From contig NC_012489.1 in NCBI RefSeq assembly GCF_000010305.1, positions 744,001-808,000 of the forward strand: DNA of 64,000 nucleotides, read 5' to 3'. Below the pieces are notes generated by a model. It searched no databases and was not told the DNA's origin. It was given only the letters and a program-made list of their open reading frames with translations. This stretch comes from Gemmatimonas aurantiaca T-27. Lineage in GTDB: Bacteria > Gemmatimonadota > Gemmatimonadetes > Gemmatimonadales > Gemmatimonadaceae. Every line of letters starts with the position of its first letter. Positions within the stretch are counted from its first letter, which is position 1. Positions 44,204-52,768 of this stretch are shown piece after piece. The position numbers were made by a program, and so were the translations under genes.

Positions 44204-45502
44204 CTATGCCTCCGCCATCTGTTCGAAGAAATCCTGGTTGTTCTCGGCCCGCTCGAGGCGCTTGAGCAGGAACAGCAGGGCTTCATCGCTGGGCATATCA
44301 GCGAGGAACGTGCGCAGCAGGAAGACACGCTGCTGCTCGAACGGTGTGAGCAACAACTCTTCGCGTCGGGTGCCCGACTTGTTGATATCGATCGCAGGGA
44401 AGATGCGCTTTTCGGCGAGTTTGCGATCGAGCACGAGCTCCATGTTGCCGGTGCCCTTGAACTCCTCGAAAATCAGCTCGTCCATGCGCGAGTTGGTCTC
44501 GACGAGGGCGGTGGCGACAATGGTGAGTGAGCCACCCTCGACCAGATTGCGTGCCGCACCAAAGAACGCCTTCGGCTTCTGCATCGCGGTGGCTTCCATG
44601 CCGCCCGACATCAGCTTGCCGCCCTGCGGCGCCACGGCGTTGTGCGCGCGGGCGAGGCGTGTGATGGAATCGAGCAGGATGACTACGTCCTTGCCGGACT
44701 CCACGAGTCGCTTCGACTTCTCGATGACCATCTCCGCCACCTGGACGTGGCGATCGGCCGATTCGTCGAAGGTGGAGCAGATCACCTCGGCCTGTGGGCA
44801 GGACGCCTGCATGTCGGTCACTTCTTCAGGGCGCTCATCGATCAACAGGATGATGAGCGTGACCTCCGGATGATTCTCGACGATCGCGTTGGCAAACTGC
44901 TGGAGGAGGATCGTCTTGCCACCCTTGGGAGGGGCGACGATCAGGGCACGTTGTCCCTTGCCGAGTGGGGCGATGATGTCGCAGACACGGGTCGAGAGGT
45001 CCCCGTTCTTCCGTTCGAGGCGAATGCGCTCGTCCGGATACTTGGCGGTCAGGTTGTCGAAGGCGCTGCGCAATTTGGACTGCTCGGGGTCACCACCGTT
45101 GATGCGCTCCACCTTGAGGAGCGCGAGATAGCGTTCCCACTCCTTGGGTGGGCGGACTTCGCCCATCACCGTATCGCCGGTGCGGAGATCGAAGCGCTTC
45201 ACCTGAGAGGGAGAGACGTAGATGTCGTCGGGGCCGTGCAGGTAGTTGAAGTCCTGGGCCCGAAGGAAGCCGTAGCCTTCGGGGAGCACCTCGAGGACGC
45301 CCTCGCCATAGAGCGTCGTTTCCGCATCGAGCAGAGCCTGTTCGATGCGGAAGATGAGTTCCTGCTTGCGAAGGCCATTGACGCTGCTGATCTGCAGGGA
45401 CTCGGCGAGCGCCAGCAGTTCAGGAACGGACTTTCGCTTCAGCTCGGCGACGTGCACGTGGCTAGGGAACGAGAGGGATCGAAGGCCAGTGCCAGAGAGC
45501 AT
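44204..45502 (-). CDS. rho: Transcription termination factor Rho
   Basis: 432 residues from the ATG at 45502, with AGAGG 4-5 nt ahead; the open frame further upstream runs into the tRNA gene and is not coding. RNA-binding start [32 protein letters not shown] and CSD domain ([39 protein letters not shown]). ATPase: Walker [77 protein letters not shown]-loop [26 protein letters not shown], and RRMDEL-type [20 protein letters not shown]. Intact; it controls the many GC-rich transcripts without hairpins. Confidence 0.97.
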   Translation of the reverse strand: MLSGTGLRSLSFPSHVHVAELKRKSVPELLALAESLQISSVNGLRKQELIFRIEQALLDAETTLYGEGVLEVLPEGYGFLRAQDFNYLHGPDDIYVSPSQVKRFDLRTGDTVMGEVRPPKEWERYLALLKVERINGGDPEQSKLRSAFDNLTAKYPDERIRLERKNGDLSTRVCDIIAPLGKGQRALIVAPPKGGKTILLQQFANAIVENHPEVTLIILLIDERPEEVTDMQASCPQAEVICSTFDESADRHVQVAEMVIEKSKRLVESGKDVVILLDSITRLARAHNAVAPQGGKLMSGGMEATAMQKPKAFFGAARNLVEGGSLTIVATALVETNSRMDELIFEEFKGTGNMELVLDRKLAEKRIFPAIDINKSGTRREELLLTPFEQQRVFLLRTFLADMPSDEALLFLLKRLERAENNQDFFEQMAEA

Positions 45503-45551
45503 TTTGCCTCTGGTGGCGCATCCCACAACCAACCCCATGGGGGCCGGGCCA

Positions 45552-45625
45552 TGCGCACGGCAGGACTCGAACCTGCGACCTTCTGCTCCGGAGGCAGACG
45601 CTCTATCCAACTGAGCTACGCGCGC
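45552..45625 (-). tRNA. tRNA-Arg (anticodon CCG)
   Basis: Cloverleaf read on the minus strand from 45625: acceptor GCGCGCG paired with CGTGCGC (one G-U), D-loop AGTTGGATAG, anticodon stem TCTGC/GCAGA with loop CTCCGGA (anticodon CCG), T-arm GGTTCGAGTCC, discriminator A. No CCA is encoded. It lies 49 bp upstream of rho and may share its transcript. Confidence 0.95.
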
Positions 45626-45711
45626 GTTGCGGCACCGTGAGCACCTGCAATTCTCACTGTACTCCGCCTGACGAACTCAGGTGAAACCTGATCGTCGTCA
45701 GAGCGATCAAG

Positions 45712-46674
45712 CTAACCGCGGACGCCGGGCAGGGGCAAGGAATGTGTGGTGTTGGGCGTCGGCTTTGGGGCGGGGTTGGCCGTCGTGTCCGATGCCACGC
45801 TGTCCGTCGGGGCATCCGAGGCCGCGCCGAGCTCGGTGGCGGCGGCGGTCCGTGCCGCCTCGGCGAGTTCCGCGAGCTGGCTCCGCAGCGCGCCGATCGT
45901 GGTGTGCAGGATGCCGCGGTCACGGAGCTGCGTGACATTGCTCCCCGTGTAGCGGCGCAGGTATTGGCCCAGCGACCCCCCATCGGGAAAGTCGAGTACG
46001 CCGGCGACCGAGTCGAGCGTGTGTCCGGGCTGTTCGAGCAGGGCGCTGGCCACCAACAGGCGACACCACGTCAGGAACGGACGGGGAGAGGGCAGGCCGG
46101 CGCGGAGGAACCGATTGTGCAGGGTGCGGCGGGTCATGCCGAAGACGGCCGCAAACTCATCGCGATCGATGTGCTCGCCCGCGTGCTCCAGGCCGTGTTC
46201 GAGCATGGGCCGCAGGCGGCGCGGTACAAGATCTTCGAGCAGGACGACGATCTGCGAGGCCACACTGCGTTGACGCGCGGTGGCCAGAATGCGGGAAAAG
46301 ATGTGGGGCAGTTCGTCTTGTTCTTCACGGACGATATCCTGAATGCCGGCCCGTGCCAGTTCGAGCAACTGACCGGTGTCGATGCGGCGCAGGTCGCACC
46401 AGGCAACGAGGGCATGGGCAGGAAACGCTTCCCGCAACTGCAAGACGGCGCGAACGCTGGAAGTGTGATGTGGGCCACCGGCTTCTGCGACGGTAAGTGA
46501 TACACTGCCTGAAGCGACGGCGGCCAGGAGCGAAGCCACGTCGTCAAACGGTACCACCCGATACCCCGGCGGGGCGATCCGTTGGGCGCGTGCCTGCGCG
46601 GCAGAGCGACCAGGGAGCCAGGCGATTTGCAGGGCCGGGCGGGACGCCGGCCCTCCTGTTTCAGTGGTGGTCAA
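45712..46674 (-). CDS. AraC-like regulator with a receiver-like N-terminal domain
   Basis: 320 residues. Residues 15-140 have a receiver-like beta-alpha order (VVPFDDVASLLAAV, VSLTVAEAGG, ALVAWCDLRRIDTGQLLELARAGIQDIV) but no phosphoacceptor Asp in the expected place, so it may be a pseudo-receiver. Residues 160-250 carry an AraC-type tandem helix-turn-helix: RDEFAAVFGMTRRTLHNRFL, PRPFLTWCRLLVASALLEQ and VAGVLDFPDGGSLGQYLRRY. The tail is Ala/Thr/Pro-rich. Direct repeats with 20-bp period lie in its own promoter (46681-46710), pointing to autoregulation. Divergent from the small lipoprotein. Confidence 0.78.
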   Translation of the reverse strand: MTTTETGGPASRPALQIAWLPGRSAAQARAQRIAPPGYRVVPFDDVASLLAAVASGSVSLTVAEAGGPHHTSSVRAVLQLREAFPAHALVAWCDLRRIDTGQLLELARAGIQDIVREEQDELPHIFSRILATARQRSVASQIVVLLEDLVPRRLRPMLEHGLEHAGEHIDRDEFAAVFGMTRRTLHNRFLRAGLPSPRPFLTWCRLLVASALLEQPGHTLDSVAGVLDFPDGGSLGQYLRRYTGSNVTQLRDRGILHTTIGALRSQLAELAEAARTAAATELGAASDAPTDSVASDTTANPAPKPTPNTTHSLPLPGVRG

Positions 46675-46680
46675 AATCGG

Positions 46681-46710
46681 TTTCCCACGGGAACCGATGA
46701 TTTCCCACGG
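46681..46710. promoter_or_regulatory. 20-bp-period direct repeats in the regulator/lipoprotein promoter
   Basis: tttcccacgg at 46681-46690 recurs exactly at 46701-46710. The first copy is flanked by the palindrome-like atcggtt and aaccgat. A reverse-complement-related pair occurs at 48291-48325 (see that entry), with the same 20-bp spacing. Such spacing puts two recognition half-sites on one face of DNA, as expected for AraC-family proteins. Confidence 0.6.
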
Positions 46711-46773
46711 TAGCGAGGCATTGGCGGCCGTGTGATGACATCTAAGGGCACACCTTTACTGGAGTGTTTTTCG

Positions 46774-46923
46774 ATGTCCATCACACGTCGCCTGCTGCTG
46801 CTCGCCGCCATCACGATCACTCCCCTGGTTGCTGCCTGCAGCCTGCCAACGGCCGCCGATGATCCGAACGGTGGTGGCAGCGGTTCAGACTCGAGCGCCT
46901 TTGATGTGAAGCCCTGGGGATGA
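46774..46923 (+). CDS. Small lipoprotein (49 aa)
   Basis: From the ATG at 46774 (GGAG 9 nt ahead): SITRRLLLLAAITITPLVAAC with the lipobox ending LVAAC. The mature part is only about 28 residues, Gly/Ser/Asp-rich, ending FDVKPWG. No family recognised. The frame opens upstream at 46732 but without leader-like sequence. Divergent from the AraC-like regulator and overlapping the repeats' control zone. Confidence 0.62.
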   Translation: MSITRRLLLLAAITITPLVAACSLPTAADDPNGGGSGSDSSAFDVKPWG

Positions 46924-46942
46924 CGGCGAGCGCGGGTCATGC

Positions 46943-48154
46943 CTAACGGAGCGCGGTCAGTCTAGCGATAGAAGTTCGCATCGATGCACTCGGCCGTGAG
47001 AACGGCACGGGCGCTTCGTCAAACGACGGCTGCAGGGTGGGCGACGCTGCCCAATCCCGCTCCATCGCATCCACCCGAAACTCGTACTCGTGATAGCGAT
47101 ACGTGGTGGCGAGTACGCGGGCACGCTCGAGCGCGCCGCGCGCTGCCACGCGCTCTCCGATGTGCCAATGCGCTTCCGCAAGGTACATCAGGACCTGTGC
47201 GGCGTCATGCGGCTGGTTGGCACGGGCGATTTCCGTGTCGATGGCCTGCCCCAATTGCCGTATATCATCTGTATTGTCGAGTCTTGCTGCCGCGCGCACC
47301 GCTCCGCCCAAAGCCAGGAGCAGCGCACGGGGGGCCGGGCGCATGTTGATGACCTGTGCAAAGCCGAGCTTGGCGGGCTCGAAAAAGCCTGCCCGCAGCG
47401 CAACCACGGACAGATCCGTGAGCGCACTGGCACGCGTTTCCGTGTCCTGTTCGCTGGCATCATACAACTTCCAGCCGAAGAGCAACGCGTCGGCCAGCCG
47501 GTTGTCGCTGATGGACAGCGTCATGAGCCCCTGACACGCATGTACGTAGGCCCCGCCGCCGAACACCGCGGCACGGAGTGCCTTTCGGTATAATCGTTCG
47601 GCGGCGGGTCGATTGCCTCGCATGTCGTGAATCAGTGCCTGACCGATGTACCCGCGTGCCGCGAGCGGTCCATCGCGCTCATGGATGGTTCGTTCGACTG
47701 CCGATTCGTAACACTGCTCGGCGCTGTCATAGTCGTTCATTTGCCGAGCGACACGACCAAGATGCACCGTGGCCAGCGCCAGCGCCGCGTACCCCGAGTC
47801 GATCGCCAGCCGACAGACCGCCGACACGGTTGTGAAGGCGAGTTCGAAGCAGCCTGCGAGTTCCATGTCCTCAGCGGCCGACCGGAACCGTTCATACAAC
47901 TGGTCCAGCGACTCGGTGGGCGCAGGTTGTGCGTCGTGCGTCAATGTCGGTCGACGTCCCCGATACTCCGGGAGCAACGACTCGATATGCGGCAGGTCCT
48001 GGCGCAGACGCCAACGCGGAGCGCTCGACAACGCATCGGCCGCCTGTGCGATCGACAGCCAAGGCAGCAGCTGGTGATCGAGTGGCACGCCGCGCGTGGT
48101 CGCGCCCTGCGCATCGGCCGCGAAGGCCTGCAATGGAGACAGTGGCTTACGCAT
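46943..48154 (-). CDS. TPR-like helical repeat protein
   Basis: 403 residues from the ATG at 48154 (MRKPLSPLQAFAAD); the upstream extension to 48253 looks non-coding. About seven helix-turn-helix repeats resemble TPR: YERFRSAAEDMELAGCFELA, SGYAALALATVHLGRVARQM, NDYDSAEQCYESAVERTI, GNRPAAERLYRKALRAAVFG, AEAHWHIGERVAARGALERA. No enzyme motif, membrane helix or signal peptide. Likely a cytoplasmic binding scaffold. The promoter region holds the 20-bp-period repeats shared with the AraC-like gene. Confidence 0.75.
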   Translation of the reverse strand: MRKPLSPLQAFAADAQGATTRGVPLDHQLLPWLSIAQAADALSSAPRWRLRQDLPHIESLLPEYRGRRPTLTHDAQPAPTESLDQLYERFRSAAEDMELAGCFELAFTTVSAVCRLAIDSGYAALALATVHLGRVARQMNDYDSAEQCYESAVERTIHERDGPLAARGYIGQALIHDMRGNRPAAERLYRKALRAAVFGGGAYVHACQGLMTLSISDNRLADALLFGWKLYDASEQDTETRASALTDLSVVALRAGFFEPAKLGFAQVINMRPAPRALLLALGGAVRAAARLDNTDDIRQLGQAIDTEIARANQPHDAAQVLMYLAEAHWHIGERVAARGALERARVLATTYRYHEYEFRVDAMERDWAASPTLQPSFDEAPVPFSRPSASMRTSIARLTALR

Positions 48155-48290
48155 GTGGTTGTCGAAAGAGTGGCAATACTGCCAATGCAATGAACGCCAT
48201 GAAGGCCTCCGACGAGGGAATGCGAGAATGCGAGCGCATGGATGGGCAAACACCCATCATCTGCAACATGGTGTGCAGGGAAGAGCAGCA

Positions 48291-48325
48291 ACCGGTAATG
48301 GTGGGAAAATACCGGTAACGGTGGG
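48291..48325. promoter_or_regulatory. 20-bp-period direct repeats upstream of the TPR and secreted genes
   Basis: accggtaatggtggg (48291-48305) recurs as accggtaacggtggg (48311-48325), one base different. The core ggtgggaaa matches the reverse complement of tttcccacgg repeated at 46681 and 46701 with the same spacing. It lies between the divergent TPR gene (48154) and the secreted-protein gene (48392). Confidence 0.6.
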
Positions 48326-48391
48326 CAACGGCTTTGGTCCCTCCAGTGAGCACTACTTGACTCACTTCTGAGCGCTCCGGAAACTGCGCCT

Positions 48392-48868
48392 ATGGACTTA
48401 CGCCGTGTCGCAATCGCACTGGTGGTACTGGCTGCTGCGTTGGTGCTGACGCTTCATGGCGGCGGCAGCGGTGATGCTGCGCCATGGGCCGATCTGCGTA
48501 CCTCGGCACCCTCCGGTGTGGCGTTGATCATCCGACCCGAAGACCCGCTCACACGATTGGCCGACCTACGCCTCGTGCAACGCGTGTTGCCCATCTCCGC
48601 AGTGGTCGTGGTCAGCAACACCGAAATGACGCGGTCCGATTCGGTGCGCATCCGCGAGATCTTTGGTACCCAGCCGGTGCGATTTCTGCGCACCATCAAT
48701 GACGCGTCGCTGCAGCGTCTTGGATTGGATGTCACACCAGGCGTCTTTGTCTGGAACACGGTCAATCACATGTCGACCGTCATGAGTGTCCAGAAAGACC
48801 GACACAAGCTGCAGGATCAACTGCGGCGCATACAGTATCTCACGGCGCTCGATGGCTTGACCTGGTAA
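48392..48868 (+). CDS. Exported hypothetical protein (158 aa)
   Basis: N-terminal leader RRVAIALVVLAAALVLTLHG, then an alpha/beta pattern (GVALIIRPEDPLTRLADLRL, ISAVVVVSNTEMTRSDSVRI, FLRTINDASLQRLGLDVTPG, VFVWNTVNH). The order resembles a thioredoxin-like fold but there is no CxxC. No family recognised. Short gap (36 bp from the tgactcacttct motif), divergent from the TPR gene, and near the repeats at 48291. Confidence 0.6.
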   Translation: MDLRRVAIALVVLAAALVLTLHGGGSGDAAPWADLRTSAPSGVALIIRPEDPLTRLADLRLVQRVLPISAVVVVSNTEMTRSDSVRIREIFGTQPVRFLRTINDASLQRLGLDVTPGVFVWNTVNHMSTVMSVQKDRHKLQDQLRRIQYLTALDGLTW

Positions 48869-48895
48869 CGCCGGTCGATCCACTAGGTTTCCGGC

Positions 48896-49747
48896 ATGGC
48901 CACCATCGCGTATCTCGGCACGGGGCTGCTCGGCTCCGGCTTTATCGAAGCGGCACTCGGTCGCGGCGATTCCGTCACCGTCTGGAATCGCACGCCTGCC
49001 AAGGCTGCTGCCCTCGTCGCCTTCGGGGCGACCGTCGCATCGACGCCGGCCGACGCCGTACGCGGTGCGGAACGTGTCCACCTCGTGCTCAAGGACGACG
49101 CCGTCGTCGAAGAGGTGATCGCGGCCCTGCGCCCCGGGCTCTCGGCCGACGCCATCATCGTGGACCACACCACGACCCAGCCGGTGCTGACCGCCGAACG
49201 GGCCGCGCGGCTCTCGGCGGACGGGGTGAACTACCTGCATTGTCCCGTCTTCATTGGTCCGGCCGCGGCACGGCAGGGGCAGGGCATCATCATGGCATCG
49301 GGCGCCCAGGCGCTGTTCGACGCCGTCCGACCCGCCCTCGAGCAGCAGGCGCAGCGGGTGGTCTATTGGGGCGAGCGCACCGATCTGGCAGCGGCATACA
49401 AGCTGATGGGCAACGCCTTCATCATTGGATTGGGCGCTTTGGTGGCCGATGTGTTCACGATCGCGGCTGGCAGCGACGTGGAGGCCCCGGACGCGCTCAA
49501 GCTGCTGGAGTTCTTCAATCCCGGCAGCATGCTGCAGAACCGGGGCCGGAAGATGTCGGAGGGGGATTTCGAAGCCAGCTTCGAGCTGGTGATGGCCCGC
49601 AAGGACGTTCGTCTCATGCAGGAGACGGCCGGACCACGTCCGCTGGCGGCTCTGCCCTCGATCGCGGCCCGGATGGACGAGGTGATCGCGCAGGGGCACG
49701 GCGCCGAAGACTTCGGGGTGATTGCCCGGGACGCGCTGCGCCGCTAG
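48896..49747 (+). CDS. NAD(P)-binding 3-hydroxyisobutyrate dehydrogenase-like protein
   Basis: 283 residues. Rossmann start IAYLGTGLLGSGFIEAALGRG, VTVWNRTPAKAAALVAFGA, VHLVLKDDAVVEEVI and IIVDHTTTQPVLTAERAARL; the substrate motif reads HCPVFIGPAAARQGQGIIMASG; the catalytic lysine lies in YKLMGNAFIIG. The C-terminal helical domain is complete. Family enzymes oxidise beta-hydroxy acids or reduce small semialdehydes; the exact substrate is not predictable. Confidence 0.86.
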   Translation: MATIAYLGTGLLGSGFIEAALGRGDSVTVWNRTPAKAAALVAFGATVASTPADAVRGAERVHLVLKDDAVVEEVIAALRPGLSADAIIVDHTTTQPVLTAERAARLSADGVNYLHCPVFIGPAAARQGQGIIMASGAQALFDAVRPALEQQAQRVVYWGERTDLAAAYKLMGNAFIIGLGALVADVFTIAAGSDVEAPDALKLLEFFNPGSMLQNRGRKMSEGDFEASFELVMARKDVRLMQETAGPRPLAALPSIAARMDEVIAQGHGAEDFGVIARDALRR

Positions 49748-49780
49748 TGTATTTCTCCTGACCCCAATCGAGGCCGCCCG

Positions 49781-49963
49781 ATGCCGTTTTTCAGTCACCC
49801 CATCAACGCCGATTGGCTCCTGCCGATCGTCAAGCTCCCCCTGATGCTCATGTCGGGGATCTTCAGCGTGATTCTCGCCGTCGGTCCGATCGGCCAGATT
49901 GCCTTCATCGCGATCTTCATGGCGCTGTTCGCGCGCAATATCATGGGGCCGCACCGTCCCTGA
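49781..49963 (+). CDS. Small membrane protein (60 aa)
   Basis: MPFFSHPINADWLLPIVKL then two hydrophobic segments (LPLMLMSGIFSVILAVGPI and QIAFIAIFMALFARNIMG). No family recognised. It starts 33 bp after the dehydrogenase and is followed by a clear terminator, so it ends that unit. Confidence 0.55.
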   Translation: MPFFSHPINADWLLPIVKLPLMLMSGIFSVILAVGPIGQIAFIAIFMALFARNIMGPHRP

Positions 49964-49983
49964 CCGGGTGGTTGAGAAGTGTT

Positions 49984-50025
49984 GAGCCCGCTGCGAGAGG
50001 TTGTCGCGGCGGGCTCTGTTGTTTT
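49984..50025 (+). terminator. Terminator after the small membrane protein
   Basis: Arms gagcccgctgcga (49984-49996) and tcgcggcgggctc (50004-50016) pair with one mismatch around a 7-nt loop, followed by tgttgtttt. Confidence 0.85.
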
Positions 50026-50190
50026 GCGGAGCCCGCGTGCGGTGGTCGACCGAGATCCGGTGGGTCACGAAACGAAATAGGGCTTTGGGGGTGTCCAATT
50101 GTTCGACAGAGTGAGGTCTGTCACCCTTGCCGAATCAGGCGACGGGCCCGTCGTGTCACCTGACCACCGAACCACCCGATTCCGCCCATC

Positions 50191-51723
50191 GTGGCCCAGT
50201 TGATCGAATCCCTGCAACGTCACCTCGGTGACGATTTTGTCGTCGAGCGTGAGCTCGGTGGCGGCGGGATGTCGCGCGTCTTCGTGGCCTTCGATACGCG
50301 GCTCGATCGTCGGGTGGTGGTGAAGTTGCTCCGGCCAGAGCTTGGAGCTGGTGTGAATGCCCAGCGCTTCCGGCGCGAGATCCTGACGGCGGCGGCGTTG
50401 CAGCATCCGCTGATTGTGCCGGTGCTCGACACCGGGGAATTGGACGGCGTGCCGTACTTCCTGATGCCGTTCGTGGAAGGCGAGTCGCTGCGTTCCCGAT
50501 TGCAGCGTGGCGCGCTCACGGTGGTGGAGACAGTGCGCATTCTGCGTGACGTGGCCCGTGCACTGGCGGTGGCGCATGCGCGTCAGGTGGTGCACCGCGA
50601 CATCAAGCCGGACAATGTGTTGCTCGCCAACGAGGCAGCGGTGGTGGCCGATTTTGGCGTGAGCAAAGCGTTCGCCGTGGCCCGGCACGAGCATGATGCC
50701 CGCATGATCGGTAGCAACCACTCGGGTTCGACCACCACGGCTGGCGTGTCCCTGGGCACGCCGGCGTACATGGCACCAGAACAGGTGGCCGCCGACCCGC
50801 AGGCGTCGTTTCCCATGGACATCTACGCCGTGGGTGTGCTGGCGTACGAAATGTTGGTGGGTGCACCGCCGTTCACGGGCCGTTCGCCGCAGCAAGTGAT
50901 GGCTGCCCATATCACCGAGCTGCCGGCGCCGATCGACGAACGACGCGCCGAACTGCCGCCGGCGCTCTCGGCACTCGTCATGCAGTGCCTTGAAAAAGAC
51001 CCGGCTGATCGGCCGGTCAGTGCGGCGGCGCTGGTCACGGCACTCGATGACCCGCAGGTGATGAGCGGCAGCTTCACCCCGGTGGCGGAGGGCAGTGGGG
51101 CGGTGGAGGTCCTGCGCGCGCTCACCGGCGGACAGCGGTCGGCCGCCAAGAAGCGCCGCACCGTGTGGCGCTGGCTGATCGGCAGCGCCGTCGTGATCGC
51201 CGTGCTGACGATGGTGTGGTGGTCGGGATTCCGGGATGGCACCCGAGAAGCGACCGACGGTGCTGCGCTTCCGGGAGCCGTGGAATCGGGCACTGCGGCA
51301 CTGTCGTTGGCGTCGGCGCCCAGCGTGGCAGTACTGCCTTTTGTGTATCTGAGTGGCGACAGCACACAGGCATACATCGCCTCAGCAATCGCCGATGCCA
51401 TCACCGGGGCGTTGGCCGCCGAGCGCGACCTGCGGGTGAGCTCACGCTCCGCCGCGGAAGCCCTGCAGCGTCGCATCGCATCCGGCGACACCACCCAACT
51501 GCCGGTGCAAACGCTGGTGGAAGGTGTGGTGGAAGTGGAAGGCAATCGTGTGCGCTTGTCGGTGCGGTTGGTGAACGCGGCCGACGGGTTCACGCTGTAC
51601 GCCGATCGTGTGGAAGGTGAGCGCGGCAATCTGTTCGCGCTGGAAGACGATGTGGCCCATGGCATGCGGGAGTTGCTGCGCGCGCATTTCCGCCTCCCCG
51701 CGCCAGACAGCGTGCGCCGGTAG
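50191..51723 (+). CDS. Membrane-anchored Ser/Thr protein kinase
   Basis: 510 residues from a GTG. Kinase domain at about 15-275: ELGGGGMSRVFVAF (P-loop), VVVKLLRP with the ATP-binding Lys (about 44), HRDIKPDNVLL with catalytic Asp137, VVADFGVSKAF (DFG), GTPAYMAPEQV and DIYAVGVLAYEMLVGAPPF. A membrane helix at about 326-344 (WRWLIGSAVVIAVLTMVWW) leads to a periplasmic domain (SVAVLPFVYLSGDSTQAYI, SRSAAEALQRR, VEVEGNRVRLSVRLVNAADG) resembling the FlgO/TolB-N-like tails of adenylate-cyclase-type and kinase proteins. The periplasmic part could be sensory. All kinase motifs are intact. Confidence 0.92.
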   Translation: MAQLIESLQRHLGDDFVVERELGGGGMSRVFVAFDTRLDRRVVVKLLRPELGAGVNAQRFRREILTAAALQHPLIVPVLDTGELDGVPYFLMPFVEGESLRSRLQRGALTVVETVRILRDVARALAVAHARQVVHRDIKPDNVLLANEAAVVADFGVSKAFAVARHEHDARMIGSNHSGSTTTAGVSLGTPAYMAPEQVAADPQASFPMDIYAVGVLAYEMLVGAPPFTGRSPQQVMAAHITELPAPIDERRAELPPALSALVMQCLEKDPADRPVSAAALVTALDDPQVMSGSFTPVAEGSGAVEVLRALTGGQRSAAKKRRTVWRWLIGSAVVIAVLTMVWWSGFRDGTREATDGAALPGAVESGTAALSLASAPSVAVLPFVYLSGDSTQAYIASAIADAITGALAAERDLRVSSRSAAEALQRRIASGDTTQLPVQTLVEGVVEVEGNRVRLSVRLVNAADGFTLYADRVEGERGNLFALEDDVAHGMRELLRAHFRLPAPDSVRR

Positions 51724-51821
51724 CCGGTTACCGCTAACCGGTTGGTGTCGGGGGATTCCGCACAGCGCAGGCGGAATTCACCTGCTGTCTTACGGGTCGC
51801 TCTGTGGCGACCCTCAGGGCA

Positions 51822-52640
51822 ATGGTCACTGCCCGTCACTCCACCCATGCATCGCGTACTCATGCGCGCTGCCTGCTCCTGACACTCGCGCTGCTGGCGT
51901 CGTCCCCCGGCGGGATGGACGCGCAGTCCGGCGCGACAACGGATTCCCTGCCCGGACGACTGCCGTTCGGCCTTGGTGAAGTGCTCGACTATCAGGTGCA
52001 TGTCTCGCTCGGCGGTAACATCGGCCGTGGCCAGATGCGCGTGGAAGGTCCGGTGATGGAGCAGGGCGTGCCGCTGTGGCGCCTGGTGTCGGAAATGCAG
52101 GCCCGGCGCGCCTTTGTCCGGGCCAGTGATCGCAGCAGTTCGTGGGTGGATGCCGAACGTCTCGCCACGCGCCGCTTTGAAAAGGTGGAGCGCAGCCCGT
52201 TGGGCAGTGGCACCGAGCGCGTGGAGATCGATGCCGTGGCGGGGGTGTGGCGTGGAGCCGACGGACGGGAGAGTCCACTCGCCTCACCGCAGCCGCTCGA
52301 TGAACTGTCGTTTCTGTACTTCCTGCGCACACTGCCGCTGGACGCCGAAGGCACCTTCAATCTCACGCGTCACTATGACGAAGCGCGCAATCCCACGCTG
52401 GTGAGTGTGGGCGCAGAAGAGACGGTGCAAACACCATCGGGAACATTCACCACACGCATGGTGGTGATGCATGTGCGCGATCCCAAGCACTACAAAGGCA
52501 TTGGTCTGATCAAGGTGAACGTGGACCTGTCGCCATGCCGTCTTCCGGTGCGCATCGTGAGTCGCATGCCCATCGTGGGCACCACGACACTGACACTGAT
52601 CTCCCGTGTCGGGACCTGTGCGGGGTCAGCAAACCCCTGA
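51822..52640 (+). CDS. Exported DUF3108 protein
   Basis: 272 residues from the ATG at 51822; an earlier in-frame GTG at 51804 would add six residues. The leader ARCLLLTLALLASSPGGMDA precedes a beta-rich body (GLGEVLDYQVHVSLGGNIG, DELSFLYFLRTLPLDAEG, VETVQTPSGTFTTRMVV-like, INVDLSPCRLPVRIVSRM). DUF3108 proteins are periplasmic, of unclear function. Two short CxxxxxC-like Cys near the end could form a disulfide. Upstream of yceI in the same direction. Confidence 0.72.
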   Translation: MVTARHSTHASRTHARCLLLTLALLASSPGGMDAQSGATTDSLPGRLPFGLGEVLDYQVHVSLGGNIGRGQMRVEGPVMEQGVPLWRLVSEMQARRAFVRASDRSSSWVDAERLATRRFEKVERSPLGSGTERVEIDAVAGVWRGADGRESPLASPQPLDELSFLYFLRTLPLDAEGTFNLTRHYDEARNPTLVSVGAEETVQTPSGTFTTRMVVMHVRDPKHYKGIGLIKVNVDLSPCRLPVRIVSRMPIVGTTTLTLISRVGTCAGSANP

Positions 52641-52713
52641 CGCAGCGGGGGATAGAGCCTCACGAAAGTTCCAGATCCGCCTGACCGGATTTTCGTGTGA
52701 GAAATGCGAATCT

Positions 52714-52763
52714 CATCTCCAGAGGTGACTGACTCACTTCTTTCTCGATAGACACTGGAGATG
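52714..52763 (+). promoter_or_regulatory. Inverted repeat able to hide the YceI gene ribosome site
   Basis: catctccag at 52714-52722 pairs perfectly with ctggagatg at 52755-52763; the second arm contains the GGAG 8 nt before the ATG at 52769. Pairing would sequester it. The 32-nt loop carries the tgactcacttct motif also seen upstream of 48392. Confidence 0.5.
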
Positions 52764-52768
52764 GCACC

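Noticed and set aside
45503-45610. Extension of the rho frame upstream
   Set aside because: Runs into the tRNA-Arg gene and lacks protein-like sequence.
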